Origin: Paenibacillus shirakamiensis | GTDB taxonomy: Bacteria; Bacillota; Bacilli; Paenibacillales; Paenibacillaceae | Direction of reading: 5' to 3' | NCBI RefSeq assembly: GCF_017874255.1 | Contig: NZ_JAGGLD010000007.1 | Location: 62,001 to 126,000 of the forward strand | Length of the DNA: 64,000 nucleotides | Shown: piece after piece, positions 17,511-26,684 of the stretch | Layout: the number at the start of each line of letters is the position of its first letter | Numbering within the stretch: the stretch's first letter is position 1 | The notes under the pieces: generated by a model | Database searches by the model: none | What the model was told of the DNA's origin: nothing | Seen by the model: the letters and a program-made list of their open reading frames with translations, nothing else | Made by a program: the position numbers and the translations under genes

Positions 17511-17951
17511 TCAGAGCATAATCCTGTGCTCCATTATATTTTTCATGCTGATATGAGACTTAGAAGGCCCTAACTGGATTAAAGAATCTTGAAAGTCGGC
17601 CAGCTCCTCAATGGATGCCGTTTGAACTTTGATCAAATAATTGTATTCCCCGCTTATTCGATACAAGTCGGTGACTTCCTTTGCCTCTTCGCAAAAATCA
17701 ACAAGATTCTGACATTGCTCCGTCTTGAGTAATATAAATGTTGTTGTACCCCGATGTAAATTTTTCAGATTCAAGTCGGCCCTGTAACCGTTAATAATCT
17801 GTTTATCTTCCAGCTTCAACATTCTTTCCTTCACCGAAGGTTGGGACATAGTGATTTCTTTGCTGATCTGAGCTACAGACATTCGCGCATTATGCAGAAG
17901 CAATTGCAATATCTTTTTATCTATTTCATCGATAAAATGTTCCATTCTCAT
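17511..17951 (-). CDS. Lrp/AsnC-family transcriptional regulator
   Basis: About 146 residues. An N-terminal HTH (DKKILQLLLHNARMSVAQISKEITMSQPSVKERMLKL) is followed by a RAM-type ligand domain with the G-x-YNYLIKVQ segment. Such proteins act as dimers to octamers and sense amino acids. GGGAGG (17966-17971) precedes ATGs at 17951 and 17945, and either could start the protein. It is divergent from the VOC-domain gene, a likely target. Confidence 0.85.
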   Translation of the reverse strand: MRMEHFIDEIDKKILQLLLHNARMSVAQISKEITMSQPSVKERMLKLEDKQIINGYRADLNLKNLHRGTTTFILLKTEQCQNLVDFCEEAKEVTDLYRISGEYNYLIKVQTASIEELADFQDSLIQLGPSKSHISMKNIMEHRIML

Positions 17952-18093
17952 CCTACCTCCCATAATTAAGGCATAAAAGCAAAATTAACTTATTTTAATA
18001 CTCTTTACAACCTAATCTCCTCATATCTGTTATGTATTTCAATGATCTAACATTTGTATACTATAAGCAACTGTTAGTAAAGGGGATGAATGA

Positions 18094-18543
18094 ATGAGCA
18101 TCAACGGAATTGCACATGTGGCGATCCAAGCCCAAGATTACAAGGCAACCATCTCTTTTTATACAGATGTATTAGGCTTTAAAGTAGGTCATCAGTGGAG
18201 TCTGCCTTCCTTTCACATCAAAGAAGCGTCCATGCTAATTGCCCCTGATCTACGAACCTGCCTTGAAATTTTTGATAACGAAGCTACTATCCCTGCCCAA
18301 GGGAAGAAAGCCCCGTCAGAGCAAGATATAGCACACGGAGCATTATTGCACTTGGCCTTCTATGTTAACAATGTCGATGAAATCTACCAAAAAGCCCTGG
18401 CTCAAGGAGCAAAGGCTTATATAGAACCAGATTCGCTTTCACTGGGTGAACCCCCACTTGTAGTCAGGAATGCCGTCATCCATAGCCCTAACGGAGAAGT
18501 GATTGAGTTTATTGAAGAGGTGAGTTTTGATAGGTCAGGTTAA
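18094..18543 (+). CDS. VOC-superfamily (glyoxalase/dioxygenase-fold) protein
   Basis: A 149-residue two-module VOC protein. Module 1 starts GIAHVAIQAQDYKATISFYTDVLGF, and module 2 has LLHLAFYVNNVDEIYQKALAQGA and ends NGEVIEFIEE. His8, His100-region and the terminal Glu are plausible metal ligands. AAGGGG precedes the start. It is divergent from the Lrp gene (about 140 bp). The reaction cannot be told: glyoxalase I, fosfomycin or bleomycin resistance and dioxygenases share the fold. Confidence 0.8.
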   Translation: MSINGIAHVAIQAQDYKATISFYTDVLGFKVGHQWSLPSFHIKEASMLIAPDLRTCLEIFDNEATIPAQGKKAPSEQDIAHGALLHLAFYVNNVDEIYQKALAQGAKAYIEPDSLSLGEPPLVVRNAVIHSPNGEVIEFIEEVSFDRSG

Positions 18544-18739
18544 AATGAAGGAATAAACTCTAAGTACTACATTTCTTAGATTTATTTTACACCTAGGTTG
18601 ATAAGAGCAAGCAAACTATGAACCTCCTTTAGAAATTAATCCCTAATCCGCTTTAAGGTTAACCTTTCCCATAGGAGTTCGGCGGCCTATGCCTGAATAG
18701 GATTGTTGGTTAATCATGACCAGATATAGGTTAGCTAAA

Positions 18740-18761
18740 AAGGCATCCATTTGGATGCCTT
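18740..18761 (-). terminator. Terminator-like hairpin
   Basis: AAGGCATCC pairs with GGATGCCTT across a 4-base loop, with five T residues after it on the minus strand. It probably ends the DUF4386 gene. The rest of 18544-18934 shows no gene. Confidence 0.7.
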
Positions 18762-18934
18762 AATTGTATAAAGCTCTTTAACACAATCTGAATTATAGTT
18801 TCTGGATAAAATATTGTTCCTTAAGAGGTAACTTAAATTAACTATGATATCCGCATGGAAATGCACAGCTAATTTTTAAACTTCCCTCCAATTACCACTA
18901 AAAGCGCCATCCAACAAAGCCTACGGAGCCATCT

Positions 18935-19639
18935 CTAGGCCACTTGCTTTATGTTAATCCCCGTATCACGAACGTCAAACCCCTTTGCAATTAGCCAGAT
19001 GGCCAAACTCATTTCATAGACACCTACAGGTAGTGCCATAAGCCCTTTTGTAGCTGAGTAAGGCATAATTATACCGAACATCTCCAGCAATCCCGCCACG
19101 AACACGAGCACGGCAGTCCCCATACCAAAAATGGCTAACGGTCTAGGAACTAATCTGGACCGATAGAGCAGATAGCTATACAAGGAGGTATTCACACCGA
19201 GCATCAAGTTAGGTCCGAGCATTGCTGTCCAGCGGTACAGCCGTTGAAGCAGGTAGCCTATTTCAAGAAGATTCTCTTGATTGGCCCCTCTGTTTGCCTC
19301 ATAGTAAATGCTGAGCGACACTAGTCCCAAAATACACATGACTCCGATTGCAATAAATACTGCCTCCATAAATCTTAGACATAAATAGGCAAGAGCCACA
19401 TGTTCATTCCAGCGGCGAAGATAAGGAAATAGCATGATTGCCGTTCCTACCGCGGATAAGATGAGCAAGAGATCATTCAAGACGCCGACTAACACTTCTG
19501 TCTGGTACCCCTCTATGACGGACAAGTACCCATTGTTTCTTAACACGGAATCGTAACAGAGAACAGCAATGACGGATGTAACAGCGGCTACGATATAAAT
19601 CATGCCGGTGAATATACCCTTTCTTTTGTCTTGCGTCAT
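18935..19639 (-). CDS. DUF4386-family membrane protein
   Basis: About 234 residues with six hydrophobic segments (from ITGMIYIVAAVTSVIAVL at the start to LMALPVGVYEMSLAIWLIAKGF at the end), matching DUF4386. Function is unknown. GGGGG lies 8 bp before the ATG at 19639, so a longer reading frame start at 19705, which would run into the AraC gene, is unlikely. It is divergent from the AraC-type gene with only 35 bp between starts, so both promoters must lie largely inside the opposite gene. Confidence 0.8.
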   Translation of the reverse strand: MTQDKRKGIFTGMIYIVAAVTSVIAVLCYDSVLRNNGYLSVIEGYQTEVLVGVLNDLLLILSAVGTAIMLFPYLRRWNEHVALAYLCLRFMEAVFIAIGVMCILGLVSLSIYYEANRGANQENLLEIGYLLQRLYRWTAMLGPNLMLGVNTSLYSYLLYRSRLVPRPLAIFGMGTAVLVFVAGLLEMFGIIMPYSATKGLMALPVGVYEMSLAIWLIAKGFDVRDTGINIKQVA

Positions 19640-19674
19640 TCTTCTAACCCCCTTATGTGATTGGAGACACGTTG

Positions 19675-20544
19675 ATGGAACATTATGAAATTGTAGAGCA
19701 AGCACTCATTTTTATTGAGGATCGTCTGGACCAGCCTTTATCGCTGAATTACGTGGCACAGGCCTCTCATATGTCCAAGTTTTACTTTCATCGGCTGTTC
19801 TCTGCCATCATGGGATGTTCCTTGAATCACTACGTTCTCTCCCGCAGGCTGAACGCTTCTTTATCACTGATCCAAGCAGGCCACCTATCGATGACCGATA
19901 TAGCTTATGGGCTTGGTTTTGGAACACCTTCCTCATTCACGCGCGCTTTTAATCGCCAGTATGGCACTACGCCAAGCTCGATGAACACAAGTCAATCCCC
20001 CCTTCTGCCCGTACCCATTCCAACCATTGTGCGAAGGCCCATCAAGAACATCCATGGTGACGTAGTGGCGGATTTTACCTTAATGGAAATGACACCACTT
20101 CGGCTGAGTGGGATCGTGTTTGAGGTAGATTTGGCGACAGATTATGAGACGACAATTCGTTCCCATACGAACTTGTTGATTCAGGAAATAGGCCGTTCCT
20201 TTCGTGGCCCTTGCTATGTCGTCTATTCGAATTGTCAACCTGATTCCACCCGATTCAATGTCATTTGCGGAGTTCCGCTAGATATCCAGATTGAAAAGCC
20301 CTTCTTCTTCACTGTTGACGTACCACAACTCTTTTGCGCTAAATTTAAATACTCCGGGGATCTCCTTGAGATTGGTAATGTCCTGAAATCGGATTATGCG
20401 CGGTTTCTGAAGGTTTCCAGACAGGAAACGGGCGATTCTCATATTGAATTAATCCAACATTTCGAAGATATACACGACCTTGGGTCAACCTATCACATCT
20501 TCGCTCCAATCAAAAAATTGCCTATCGATACCGATGAGGAATAG
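19675..20544 (+). CDS. AraC-family regulator with GyrI-like C-terminal domain
   Basis: About 289 residues. Two helix-turn-helix units lie at residues ~12-100 (LNYVAQASHMSKFYFHRLF and MTDIAYGLGFGTPSSFTRAF), followed by a GyrI/effector-binding domain. The HTH-first order is that of Rob/SoxS-like regulators that bind small hydrophobic ligands. GGAG at 19663 suits the ATG at 19675 rather than the GTG at 19657. It probably controls the divergent DUF4386 gene. Confidence 0.85.
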   Translation: MEHYEIVEQALIFIEDRLDQPLSLNYVAQASHMSKFYFHRLFSAIMGCSLNHYVLSRRLNASLSLIQAGHLSMTDIAYGLGFGTPSSFTRAFNRQYGTTPSSMNTSQSPLLPVPIPTIVRRPIKNIHGDVVADFTLMEMTPLRLSGIVFEVDLATDYETTIRSHTNLLIQEIGRSFRGPCYVVYSNCQPDSTRFNVICGVPLDIQIEKPFFFTVDVPQLFCAKFKYSGDLLEIGNVLKSDYARFLKVSRQETGDSHIELIQHFEDIHDLGSTYHIFAPIKKLPIDTDEE

Positions 20545-20744
20545 CGCTACTCCCATAAATTCAAGATATCATAGGGCTCCCCACCACACTTTCCAGATCT
20601 TGCTGTAATTATCCACTTAACTACTTACTGCTGGTGCAATATAGAAGAAGGAGACAGCTCATTTTTGCTTCTGGTCTAGCAAAGTATAGGTATACCTGAC
20701 TTTAGGTTGAGGGAATAATAGCAATCACCAGTCACTACGACAAA

Positions 20745-20777
20745 AACGGACTTCCTTATTCACAAGGAGAGTCCGTT
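20745..20777 (-). terminator. Terminator of the tetR-like gene
   Basis: AACGGACT-TCCTT pairs with AAGGA-G-AGTCCGTT, and the minus strand continues with T residues. The stretch 20545-20943 otherwise holds only AT-rich degenerate TTAATTTACT-like direct repeats near 20870-20925. Confidence 0.65.
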
Positions 20778-20943
20778 CATTATAGATAGTAGCTAGCTTT
20801 TAAGAGCACATCCATTGATATGGATAAGGACTCTTTGGAATCAAATTTATTTCGTTAAAATTTTAATTCATATAACTCCTTAATTTACTACTTAATTACT
20901 TCTTAATTTAATTCTTAGTTTACTGCCTACTTTCTCATTCGTT

Positions 20944-21642
20944 TTATTGCAGTTTGGCGTGTTCTTGCTCCTTTATGACCTGTTCTATGCCCAGCAAAAT
21001 TAGCTTCAAGCCGAACTCGAAGGCCGCGTCGGTCCCCATGAGTTCGAACAGCCCGTTGGTGAACATCCGCCGGAATAAACCCGCCTCGTTCTCATTCATA
21101 GTGTCCAAAAGACGAATCATCTCATCACCCGGAAGCTCCGCTTCATCCTTTATCATTGCAGACACATTACGCTCATGCTGATAATCATCCAGAACAAAAT
21201 AGAAGACATAGTTCACAAGGGTAGTAACCACTTGCATTTTCTGCTCTTGTTCAAGCGGCGTCGATTCTACGCAAAGCAGCATACGGTTGGTGAACCGAAT
21301 AATATCCGGTTCATGAGGAAGAGTCATCATCATGAGCTGCGTGGAGCAAGGATATCGGCCGAGTACACTCCGGACTGTTACCGCAAGTCCCCCCAATTGC
21401 TCCTTCCAATCCCCTTCTGAGTGGAATTGTTCCAAAATCATTTTCGATACTTGGTTGGCCAGACGCTGATAAAGATTCTGCTTGCTTTTGAAATACCAGT
21501 AGAGAGAAGGCGCTTGTATGCCCAGCCGATCGGCCAGTCGTCTCATACTAAATTTCTCGATACCTTCATCTCCCAATAACGCCCATGACGCTTCCAAGAT
21601 TTTCTCCTCGGTGATCTGAGGCTGCTGCTTAGTCTTTTTCAT
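20944..21642 (-). CDS. TetR-family repressor (TetR_C type)
   Basis: A 232-residue repressor. The N-terminal HTH has the MRRLADRLGIQAPSLYWYFKSKQNLYQRLA pattern closest to tetracycline-type TetR proteins, and the C-terminal ~160 residues form the ligand/dimer domain. It is divergent from a MATE pump gene, and two operator-like palindromes cover the pump promoter. It should release DNA when a pump substrate binds. Confidence 0.88.
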   Translation of the reverse strand: MKKTKQQPQITEEKILEASWALLGDEGIEKFSMRRLADRLGIQAPSLYWYFKSKQNLYQRLANQVSKMILEQFHSEGDWKEQLGGLAVTVRSVLGRYPCSTQLMMMTLPHEPDIIRFTNRMLLCVESTPLEQEQKMQVVTTLVNYVFYFVLDDYQHERNVSAMIKDEAELPGDEMIRLLDTMNENEAGLFRRMFTNGLFELMGTDAAFEFGLKLILLGIEQVIKEQEHAKLQ

Positions 21643-21660
21643 GATTATCCGTCCTTTTAT

Positions 21661-21692
21661 CTAACAGTGTAAGTTTTTACTTTACAGTTTAA
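21661..21692. promoter_or_regulatory. TetR-type operator 1
   Basis: CTAACAGTGTAAG and the diverged opposite arm CTTTACAGTTTAA flank a 6-base spacer. The site overlaps the -35 box of the MATE pump promoter and resembles operator 2. Confidence 0.6.
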
Positions 21693-21709
21693 TACGTTCA
21701 TGATATCAT
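21681..21709 (+). promoter_or_regulatory. Promoter of the MATE pump gene
   Basis: TTTACA (21681-21686), a 17-base spacer and TATCAT (21704-21709). It is covered on both sides by TetR-type operators. Confidence 0.7.
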
Positions 21710-21742
21710 CTAACACTGTAAGACACAAACTTACACCGTTAG
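21710..21742. promoter_or_regulatory. TetR-type operator 2
   Basis: CTAACACTGTAAG and CTTACACCGTTAG form an inverted repeat (11 of 13 arm positions) with a 7-base spacer. It starts right after the -10 box and so covers the transcription start of the pump gene. Confidence 0.72.
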
Positions 21743-21777
21743 ATAAACACAAACTATATAAGAAAGTAGTGATACAC

Positions 21778-23130
21778 ATGGAAGCAGAAAACCTCCATTA
21801 TTTTGAGAAAGCACCCATCGCCAAAGCCGTAGCTCACTTCGCGATACCGATGATGCTTGGCTCGTCAATGAACGTCATTTATTCCATCTTAAATGCTTAT
21901 TTCCTCGGCACCCTGCATAATACAGCCATGTTGACTGCACTCGCCTTAACCTTGCCGTTATTCGCCATTATTATGGCCTTAGGCAATCTGATCGGCATGG
22001 GTAGTGGTACCTTCATCTCCCGTTTGCTTGGCGAGAAGAAATATGATGATGTCAAGCATGTATCTTCATTCGCCTTTTACAGCAGCTTGGTTCTGGGTAT
22101 TATCGTGATCGCTGTCGGTCTCCCCTTCATTGATCCCATTGTTCATAGTCTAGGATCATCGCCTGAATCTTTCGGATTCACGAAGGATTATGTTACGGTC
22201 ATGCTTATAGGCTCGCCAGTCGTAGTCCTATTCTTCACACTGGAGAATATTGTACGTGCTGAAGGTGCAGCCATTACTTCGATGACCGGTATGATTCTCA
22301 GCGTTGTTGTTAATATTATTCTCGATGTGCTGGTCATTTTCGTCTTTCATGGTGGAGTAACTGGCGTTGCTACTGCTACCATTATCTCTAACTTGGTGGC
22401 AAGTGTGTTCTTCATTTTCTATATGAAAAATAAGAGCCAATTTTTAACTGTATCCTTTAGATGGTTCAAAGCTTCTAAGGAAATTCTAAGTAATGTATTC
22501 AAAATTGGCGTGCCTGTCTTTATTATGATGATCTTCTTGGGAGCCATGTCATTGATCTTTAACCGATTTCTTATCGAATATGGGGATCAGGCTGTAGCGG
22601 CTTACGGCATTTCATCCCGCTTATTGCAATTTCCTGAGTTTATCGTGATGGGCTTGTGCGAGGGAGTTGTGCCGCTTATTGCCTTTACTTTTACAGCGAA
22701 TAAACTACGCATGAAGCAGACGATTGGATTCACACTCAAAACGATTATAACTTTAGCCGTCGTCTTCGGCATTCTTGTCTATTTAATTTCTGACAACTTA
22801 ATTGGCCTATTCACGAATGATCCACAATTAATTCAAATGGGCAGCTATATTCTGCATGTAACATTCTTATCCTTGTTCATTACAGGAATGACCACATTGT
22901 TCACGGGAATTTTCCAAGCTACTGCGCAAGGAACCGCCGCATTTATTATGGCCATCATCCAAGGCATTACTTTGATCCCTGTCCTCTATATCGCCAATCA
23001 CTTGTACGGCTTCCACGGGGTAGTATGGTCTATTGTTATTGCGGACACCGTTGCCTTCCTTGTGGGTGCTATCATGCTGTATGTGCTACGGAACAAATTA
23101 CAGCCGGATATGGATAGTCTTGTACAATAA
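21778..23130 (+). CDS. MATE-family multidrug efflux transporter (MepA-like)
   Basis: A 450-residue membrane protein with twelve hydrophobic segments in two pseudo-repeats (AVAHFAIPMMLGSSMNVIYSILNAYFLG and the later IGVPVFIMMIFLGAMSLIFNRFL). It exports cationic drugs using sodium or proton gradients. A longer frame opens at 21700, but its first 26 codons are the operator/promoter DNA, so the ATG at 21778 is taken although its ribosome site is weak. Regulation by the divergent TetR protein is likely. Confidence 0.88.
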   Translation: MEAENLHYFEKAPIAKAVAHFAIPMMLGSSMNVIYSILNAYFLGTLHNTAMLTALALTLPLFAIIMALGNLIGMGSGTFISRLLGEKKYDDVKHVSSFAFYSSLVLGIIVIAVGLPFIDPIVHSLGSSPESFGFTKDYVTVMLIGSPVVVLFFTLENIVRAEGAAITSMTGMILSVVVNIILDVLVIFVFHGGVTGVATATIISNLVASVFFIFYMKNKSQFLTVSFRWFKASKEILSNVFKIGVPVFIMMIFLGAMSLIFNRFLIEYGDQAVAAYGISSRLLQFPEFIVMGLCEGVVPLIAFTFTANKLRMKQTIGFTLKTIITLAVVFGILVYLISDNLIGLFTNDPQLIQMGSYILHVTFLSLFITGMTTLFTGIFQATAQGTAAFIMAIIQGITLIPVLYIANHLYGFHGVVWSIVIADTVAFLVGAIMLYVLRNKLQPDMDSLVQ

Positions 23131-23285
23131 AAATTTTACGTTACAAAAAGGCAAGGCTATGCCCGATCAATAATATATATTTTGCCTTTATCTATGACCT
23201 GCTCACCGCGCTGTCTGCAGCCGCAAAACTAAGGACTTGTCCCTTTTGCTAAAATAATTTAGAAGTAATATCCTCTAAAATTTTG

Positions 23286-23315
23286 TTGACAAAACATATC
23301 GGAATAATTTACATT
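23286..23315 (+). promoter_or_regulatory. Candidate promoter for the DUF1214-like gene
   Basis: TTGACA (23286-23291), an 18-base spacer and TACATT. A second weaker -10-like TATATT lies at 23333. The leader of roughly 130 bases contains a terminator-like hairpin. Confidence 0.5.
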
Positions 23316-23359
23316 AAAGCAAGGAAATCTGTTATATTAAGGTAATTTAATACACCTGA

Positions 23360-23421
23360 CTGGTTAACCAGAGGCATGCAGTTATACCCATTAAAGTGGG
23401 CTAACACAGTATGCCTCTTTT
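23360..23421 (+). promoter_or_regulatory. Leader with overlapping palindrome and terminator-like hairpin
   Basis: CTGGTTAACCAG (23360-23371) is a perfect 12-bp palindrome. Its last bases overlap AGAGGCAT (from 23370), which pairs with ATGCCTCT (23411-23418) followed by TTTT, with an inner GTTAT/CCCA … TGGG/TAAC stem. The two structures share bases, as in transcription attenuators. No known riboswitch class is recognised. Confidence 0.5.
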
Positions 23422-23454
23422 AGCTTTGCAAAAATTTATTTGGAGGTAATTACT

Positions 23455-24834
23455 ATGAACATGCTCTTAAAGGAAAAGCGGAACGGTTCTCAAAAGCTTC
23501 ATAAAAGGTGGCTTACACTCACGTTAAGCGTACTCGTTCTGGTATCCATTAGCTCCGTAACGGTGCAAAATGCTCACGCATCTTCTTCGGTGCTGGCGAC
23601 CACAGATCAACAAAAGCTGGATGCACTGAGCGTTCAGGTCAATCAGATTAACCATTATCCTTTATTGAAGGCCCAAGCTAAGGCGGCGTACAAACAAGCT
23701 TACGGAGACGGTGGATCGGTGAGCACAGAAGCGGAAGGCCGTCTAGATAACGCAATCAATGAGCTTGCTTTCAGTGCAATTCAGAAAGCGGTCAACAATG
23801 ATCCCTATTTCCCCAAAGTATATTGGTTAAACACCCCACCACGTAGTTGGCCTAATCTGAACGTACCCGGAGGACGGTATTCTTATGATAATCCGGACAA
23901 TATTTACCGCACCATCCCCATTGATGGCTCGTCCAAATACATCATTCATGGTAAACGCACTTTTCCCGGGCCGACCGATGTAACGTTCTCCCTAATTAGC
24001 AACCCCAATTCGCAGCAGACCATTACCTATTTGACCGGCAGCGATCTAGTAGTGAATGCAGATGGAAGCTACACCATCACCGTAGATAGCAACCCGGCCA
24101 ATGGTCGTATCAACCATATACAGTCTACGAGTGAGGCTGTGCAGTTATTTATCCGCAATAACCTTGGCAATTGGAATACCGAGACGCCTGATGCACTTAC
24201 GGTAGAACGGCTACCGGACGGCAGTCAGCATACTCCTAAGAATCAGCTTGCCATTGCCGCCGATGCTTGGACAAATCTACAGGAATCAATCATCGATTAT
24301 GGCATTGGTGCGTTAGGTTTAAAAACTCACACTAATCCTGTGAACACATTGTCCAGCCCGACCTCATCCTCTACACTAGGTACGCTGGTCACGCAAGCTA
24401 GCTCGTTCGGTCATTTCAGACTAGCGGATGACGAAGCGCTGGTCGCAAAGGTAGTAACTGGCGGCGCAGGTTATGTCGTGTTCCCCGTTACAGATCCTTG
24501 GATGGTGACTGTAGATCCTATTCATCATCAATCCAGTCTTAACAATATTCAGGCAACATCGAATGCCAATGGGAACTATACATTCGTAGTGTCAGTCAAA
24601 GACCCGGGCGTAGCCAACTGGATTGACCCTGTAGGACTGCATGAGGGAACCATCATGCTGCGTTGGCAGAACCTGCCCAATACTACGCCAGCAACAGGGG
24701 GGCCCTCCGTACAGACACAGGTGGTGAAGCTGGCTGACTTGAGTAAGGTGTTGCCGGCTGATACACGATACGTGACTTCGGCTCAGCGTAGCAAGCAGTT
24801 AGCAGACCGAGCAGCCGGTTATGCCCTTCGCTAA
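23455..24834 (+). CDS. Secreted DUF1214-like protein
   Basis: About 459 residues. A long basic N-terminus, hydrophobic core (LTLTLSVLVLVSISSVTV) and AHA-SS junction near residue 42 make a Sec signal peptide. The C-terminal third has the DUF1214 features: a strand-rich NGNYTFVVSVKDPGVANWIDP segment and EGTIMLRW. The reaction is unknown. GGAGG at 23442-23446 supports the ATG at 23455; an in-frame TTG at 23440 overlaps it. A strong terminator follows, so it is monocistronic. Confidence 0.7.
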   Translation: MNMLLKEKRNGSQKLHKRWLTLTLSVLVLVSISSVTVQNAHASSSVLATTDQQKLDALSVQVNQINHYPLLKAQAKAAYKQAYGDGGSVSTEAEGRLDNAINELAFSAIQKAVNNDPYFPKVYWLNTPPRSWPNLNVPGGRYSYDNPDNIYRTIPIDGSSKYIIHGKRTFPGPTDVTFSLISNPNSQQTITYLTGSDLVVNADGSYTITVDSNPANGRINHIQSTSEAVQLFIRNNLGNWNTETPDALTVERLPDGSQHTPKNQLAIAADAWTNLQESIIDYGIGALGLKTHTNPVNTLSSPTSSSTLGTLVTQASSFGHFRLADDEALVAKVVTGGAGYVVFPVTDPWMVTVDPIHHQSSLNNIQATSNANGNYTFVVSVKDPGVANWIDPVGLHEGTIMLRWQNLPNTTPATGGPSVQTQVVKLADLSKVLPADTRYVTSAQRSKQLADRAAGYALR

Positions 24835-24899
24835 CATAACAGGCCTCGTTCTCCACTAGAGACGTATCAACTTTACTATCGATGCTATGAACAAAATTC

Positions 24900-24929
24900 A
24901 AGGCCCAAGGATGTCCTCCTTGGGCCTTT
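24900..24929 (+). terminator. Rho-independent terminator
   Basis: AAGGCCCAAGGA pairs exactly with TCCTTGGGCCTT across a 5-base loop, ending in TTT. It ends the DUF1214-like gene. Confidence 0.85.
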
Positions 24930-25136
24930 ATGTGATATGCACTACGCTTGTTAAGCTTGCGCACAGGCAATTCCGGCAATACAAAGGCTTCATGATGCTA
25001 GCAACCAACCCGAAGCGTCACCTTCCAGCTTCTATGATTCATTAATGTGCTATAATTACGGTAAATTTTTAGATAATATTACCAATAAAGCAATCGAAAA
25101 ATTCTAACCAATATTATTGAAAAAGAGGCGAGACAT

Positions 25137-25790
25137 TTGAGTACATATACTAAAGCTAATTGGGCGACTTCGGCGTTATTTACAATTGATATGCAGATTG
25201 ATTTTACACTGCTGGATGCCCCCGCTCATATTCCTGGTACACAGGAAGTAATCCCACAGATTAGTAACCTGCTTCATGCTTATCGAAAAGCCAATCTTCC
25301 TATTATTCATGTCATCCGCTTCTACAAGGAGGACGGCTCTAATGCAGATATGTGCCGGAAAGAGGCTATTGAGCAGGGCAAGCGTATCGTCGTTCCATAT
25401 TCCCAAGGATCGAATTTAGTTCCTGATCTTTTACCAGAAGGAGCTCCATGTCTCAATCCCGAGTTATTATTATCCGGTGAATTTCAACAGATAGGTCATC
25501 AGGAATGGGTCATGTACAAGCCAAGATGGGGAGCATTCTACCAAACCAACTTAGAGTCTTTCTTAAAGAAACAGACTATCGACACCGTTGTATTTTCAGG
25601 CTGTAATTTTCCCAACTGTCCTCGGACCAGCATATATGAAGCAAGTGAGCGAGACTTTCGGATTGTCATGGCTCAAGATGCAATATCGGGGGTATACGAG
25701 AAAGGGATTACCGAACTGTCTAATATCGGCGTCATCATCGAAAAGACATCAGATATTACAGACAAAGTGACTGCTGCTGGATTTAAATAG
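25137..25790 (+). CDS. Isochorismatase-family cysteine hydrolase
   Basis: A 217-residue hydrolase with the catalytic triad of the family in order: Asp in FTIDMQIDF, Lys in YKPRWGAF and Cys in SGCNFPNC. Members hydrolyse isochorismate, nicotinamide or other amides, and the substrate here is not evident. Translation seems to begin at a TTG at 25137 with GAGGCGAG upstream. Two decayed fragments of a close relative lie at 26796 and 36466. Confidence 0.82.
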   Translation: MSTYTKANWATSALFTIDMQIDFTLLDAPAHIPGTQEVIPQISNLLHAYRKANLPIIHVIRFYKEDGSNADMCRKEAIEQGKRIVVPYSQGSNLVPDLLPEGAPCLNPELLLSGEFQQIGHQEWVMYKPRWGAFYQTNLESFLKKQTIDTVVFSGCNFPNCPRTSIYEASERDFRIVMAQDAISGVYEKGITELSNIGVIIEKTSDITDKVTAAGFK

Positions 25791-25812
25791 TTTATTTTTT
25801 GAGATTTCAAAC

Positions 25813-26078
25813 TTAATCATTCCACTCATTAGCCATTTTTCTTAATTGCTGTAATACTTCGAGGGATGTTTCTATGTACATATTGTTTGTTGGATCATCT
25901 AGACGTAACTTGGCTTATTCAATAGACTTATGATAATTACCAATTTCTTTTGCATTCCCAAAGAATATTCTTTTACTTTTTATTCAAAACATCAAATAAT
26001 TGCCCTTTAGAAGTTCCTCAATCAAGTATCCAGTACTTCAATGCTTCTATATTTCTTGATAATTGAATGTACATGCAT
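25813..26078 (-). pseudogene. Decayed small gene after the XRE/DUF2178 pair
   Basis: AGGAGG precedes an ATG at 26078 that opens a frame (MHVHSIIKKYRSIEVLD) ending after 17 codons. Coding-like sequence then continues in other frames to a stop at 25813 (LRLDDPTNNMYIETSLEVL). The pattern suggests a gene broken by several frameshifts. The product is not recognised. This is all I see in 25791-26102. Confidence 0.4.
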
Positions 26079-26102
26079 TTTCCAATCCTCCTATTTCATT
26101 CT

Positions 26103-26455
26103 TTAGTTTAAAAAATCTTTTTTGTATCTAATGGCTAGATAGATTCCTGAAGCCAAGAATGCAAGAGAATATTTAAATAAAAAGAAAATCTGCCACATAT
26201 ATTCTTTCGGCAAAATCACGTCGCACAAAACTACTGCACATAACATAATGAGGATACTTCTTAAAGATATTTGACTTGTTCTTTCGTCAGCCTCACCCAT
26301 TTTTTTCGAAATACGTATGTCAGAATTCCTCCGAATAAAAGCAATACAATACCGATACCAATAAGCATATTCCAATTACTAGTTGATTTATCTGCCCAGG
26401 TTTTTAAGGGATAAAAGATTGTAGTTGATATTTCTGATAATGAATTAATTTTCAC
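26103..26455 (-). pseudogene. DUF2178-like membrane protein, split by a -1 frameshift at A7
   Basis: The first frame (GTG at 26455) gives ~64 residues with one membrane helix (MLIGIGIVLLLFGGILTYVF) and stops early. The overlapping frame continues with GEADERTSQIS, the DER motif of DUF2178-type proteins, and two more helices to 26103. The frames meet at seven A residues on the minus strand (26290-26296). A -1 slip on A-AAA-AAA would give one protein of about 117 residues. It may be a pseudogene, a sequencing slip or programmed slippage. It is coupled to the XRE gene upstream. Confidence 0.6.
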
Positions 26456-26456
26456 T

Positions 26457-26684
26457 TCATTCCTCTCCTTTCACATAAGTAAAGATATCGTTAACATCGA
26501 CATTAAAAAATCCTGAAATTCGAAAAGCTAGCAACAGAGTCGGAACATAATTTCCTTTTTCCATTACAAAGATGGTCTGTTTGGAAACCCCGACTTTCTC
26601 TGCTAATTCTTGCTGAGACATTCTGGCAAGTACACGATATTCATAAACTTTATTTGATATTGAGTCACCAAAATTTTGCTTCAT
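26457..26684 (-). CDS. XRE-family helix-turn-helix regulator
   Basis: A 75-residue Cro/C1-type HTH protein (VLARMSQQELAEKVGVSKQTIFVMEKGNY). Small regulators of this type often sit before DUF2178-like membrane proteins, as here. AGAGGTGA precedes the ATG at 26684, and an in-frame GTG at 26693 is part of that site. Confidence 0.85.
   Translation of the reverse strand: MKQNFGDSISNKVYEYRVLARMSQQELAEKVGVSKQTIFVMEKGNYVPTLLLAFRISGFFNVDVNDIFTYVKGEE

Noticed and set aside
25927..25945. ACTTATGATA resembling the att core
   Set aside because: Only ten bases match, the flanking CGG and stop codon context are absent, and the position is inside a decayed gene.
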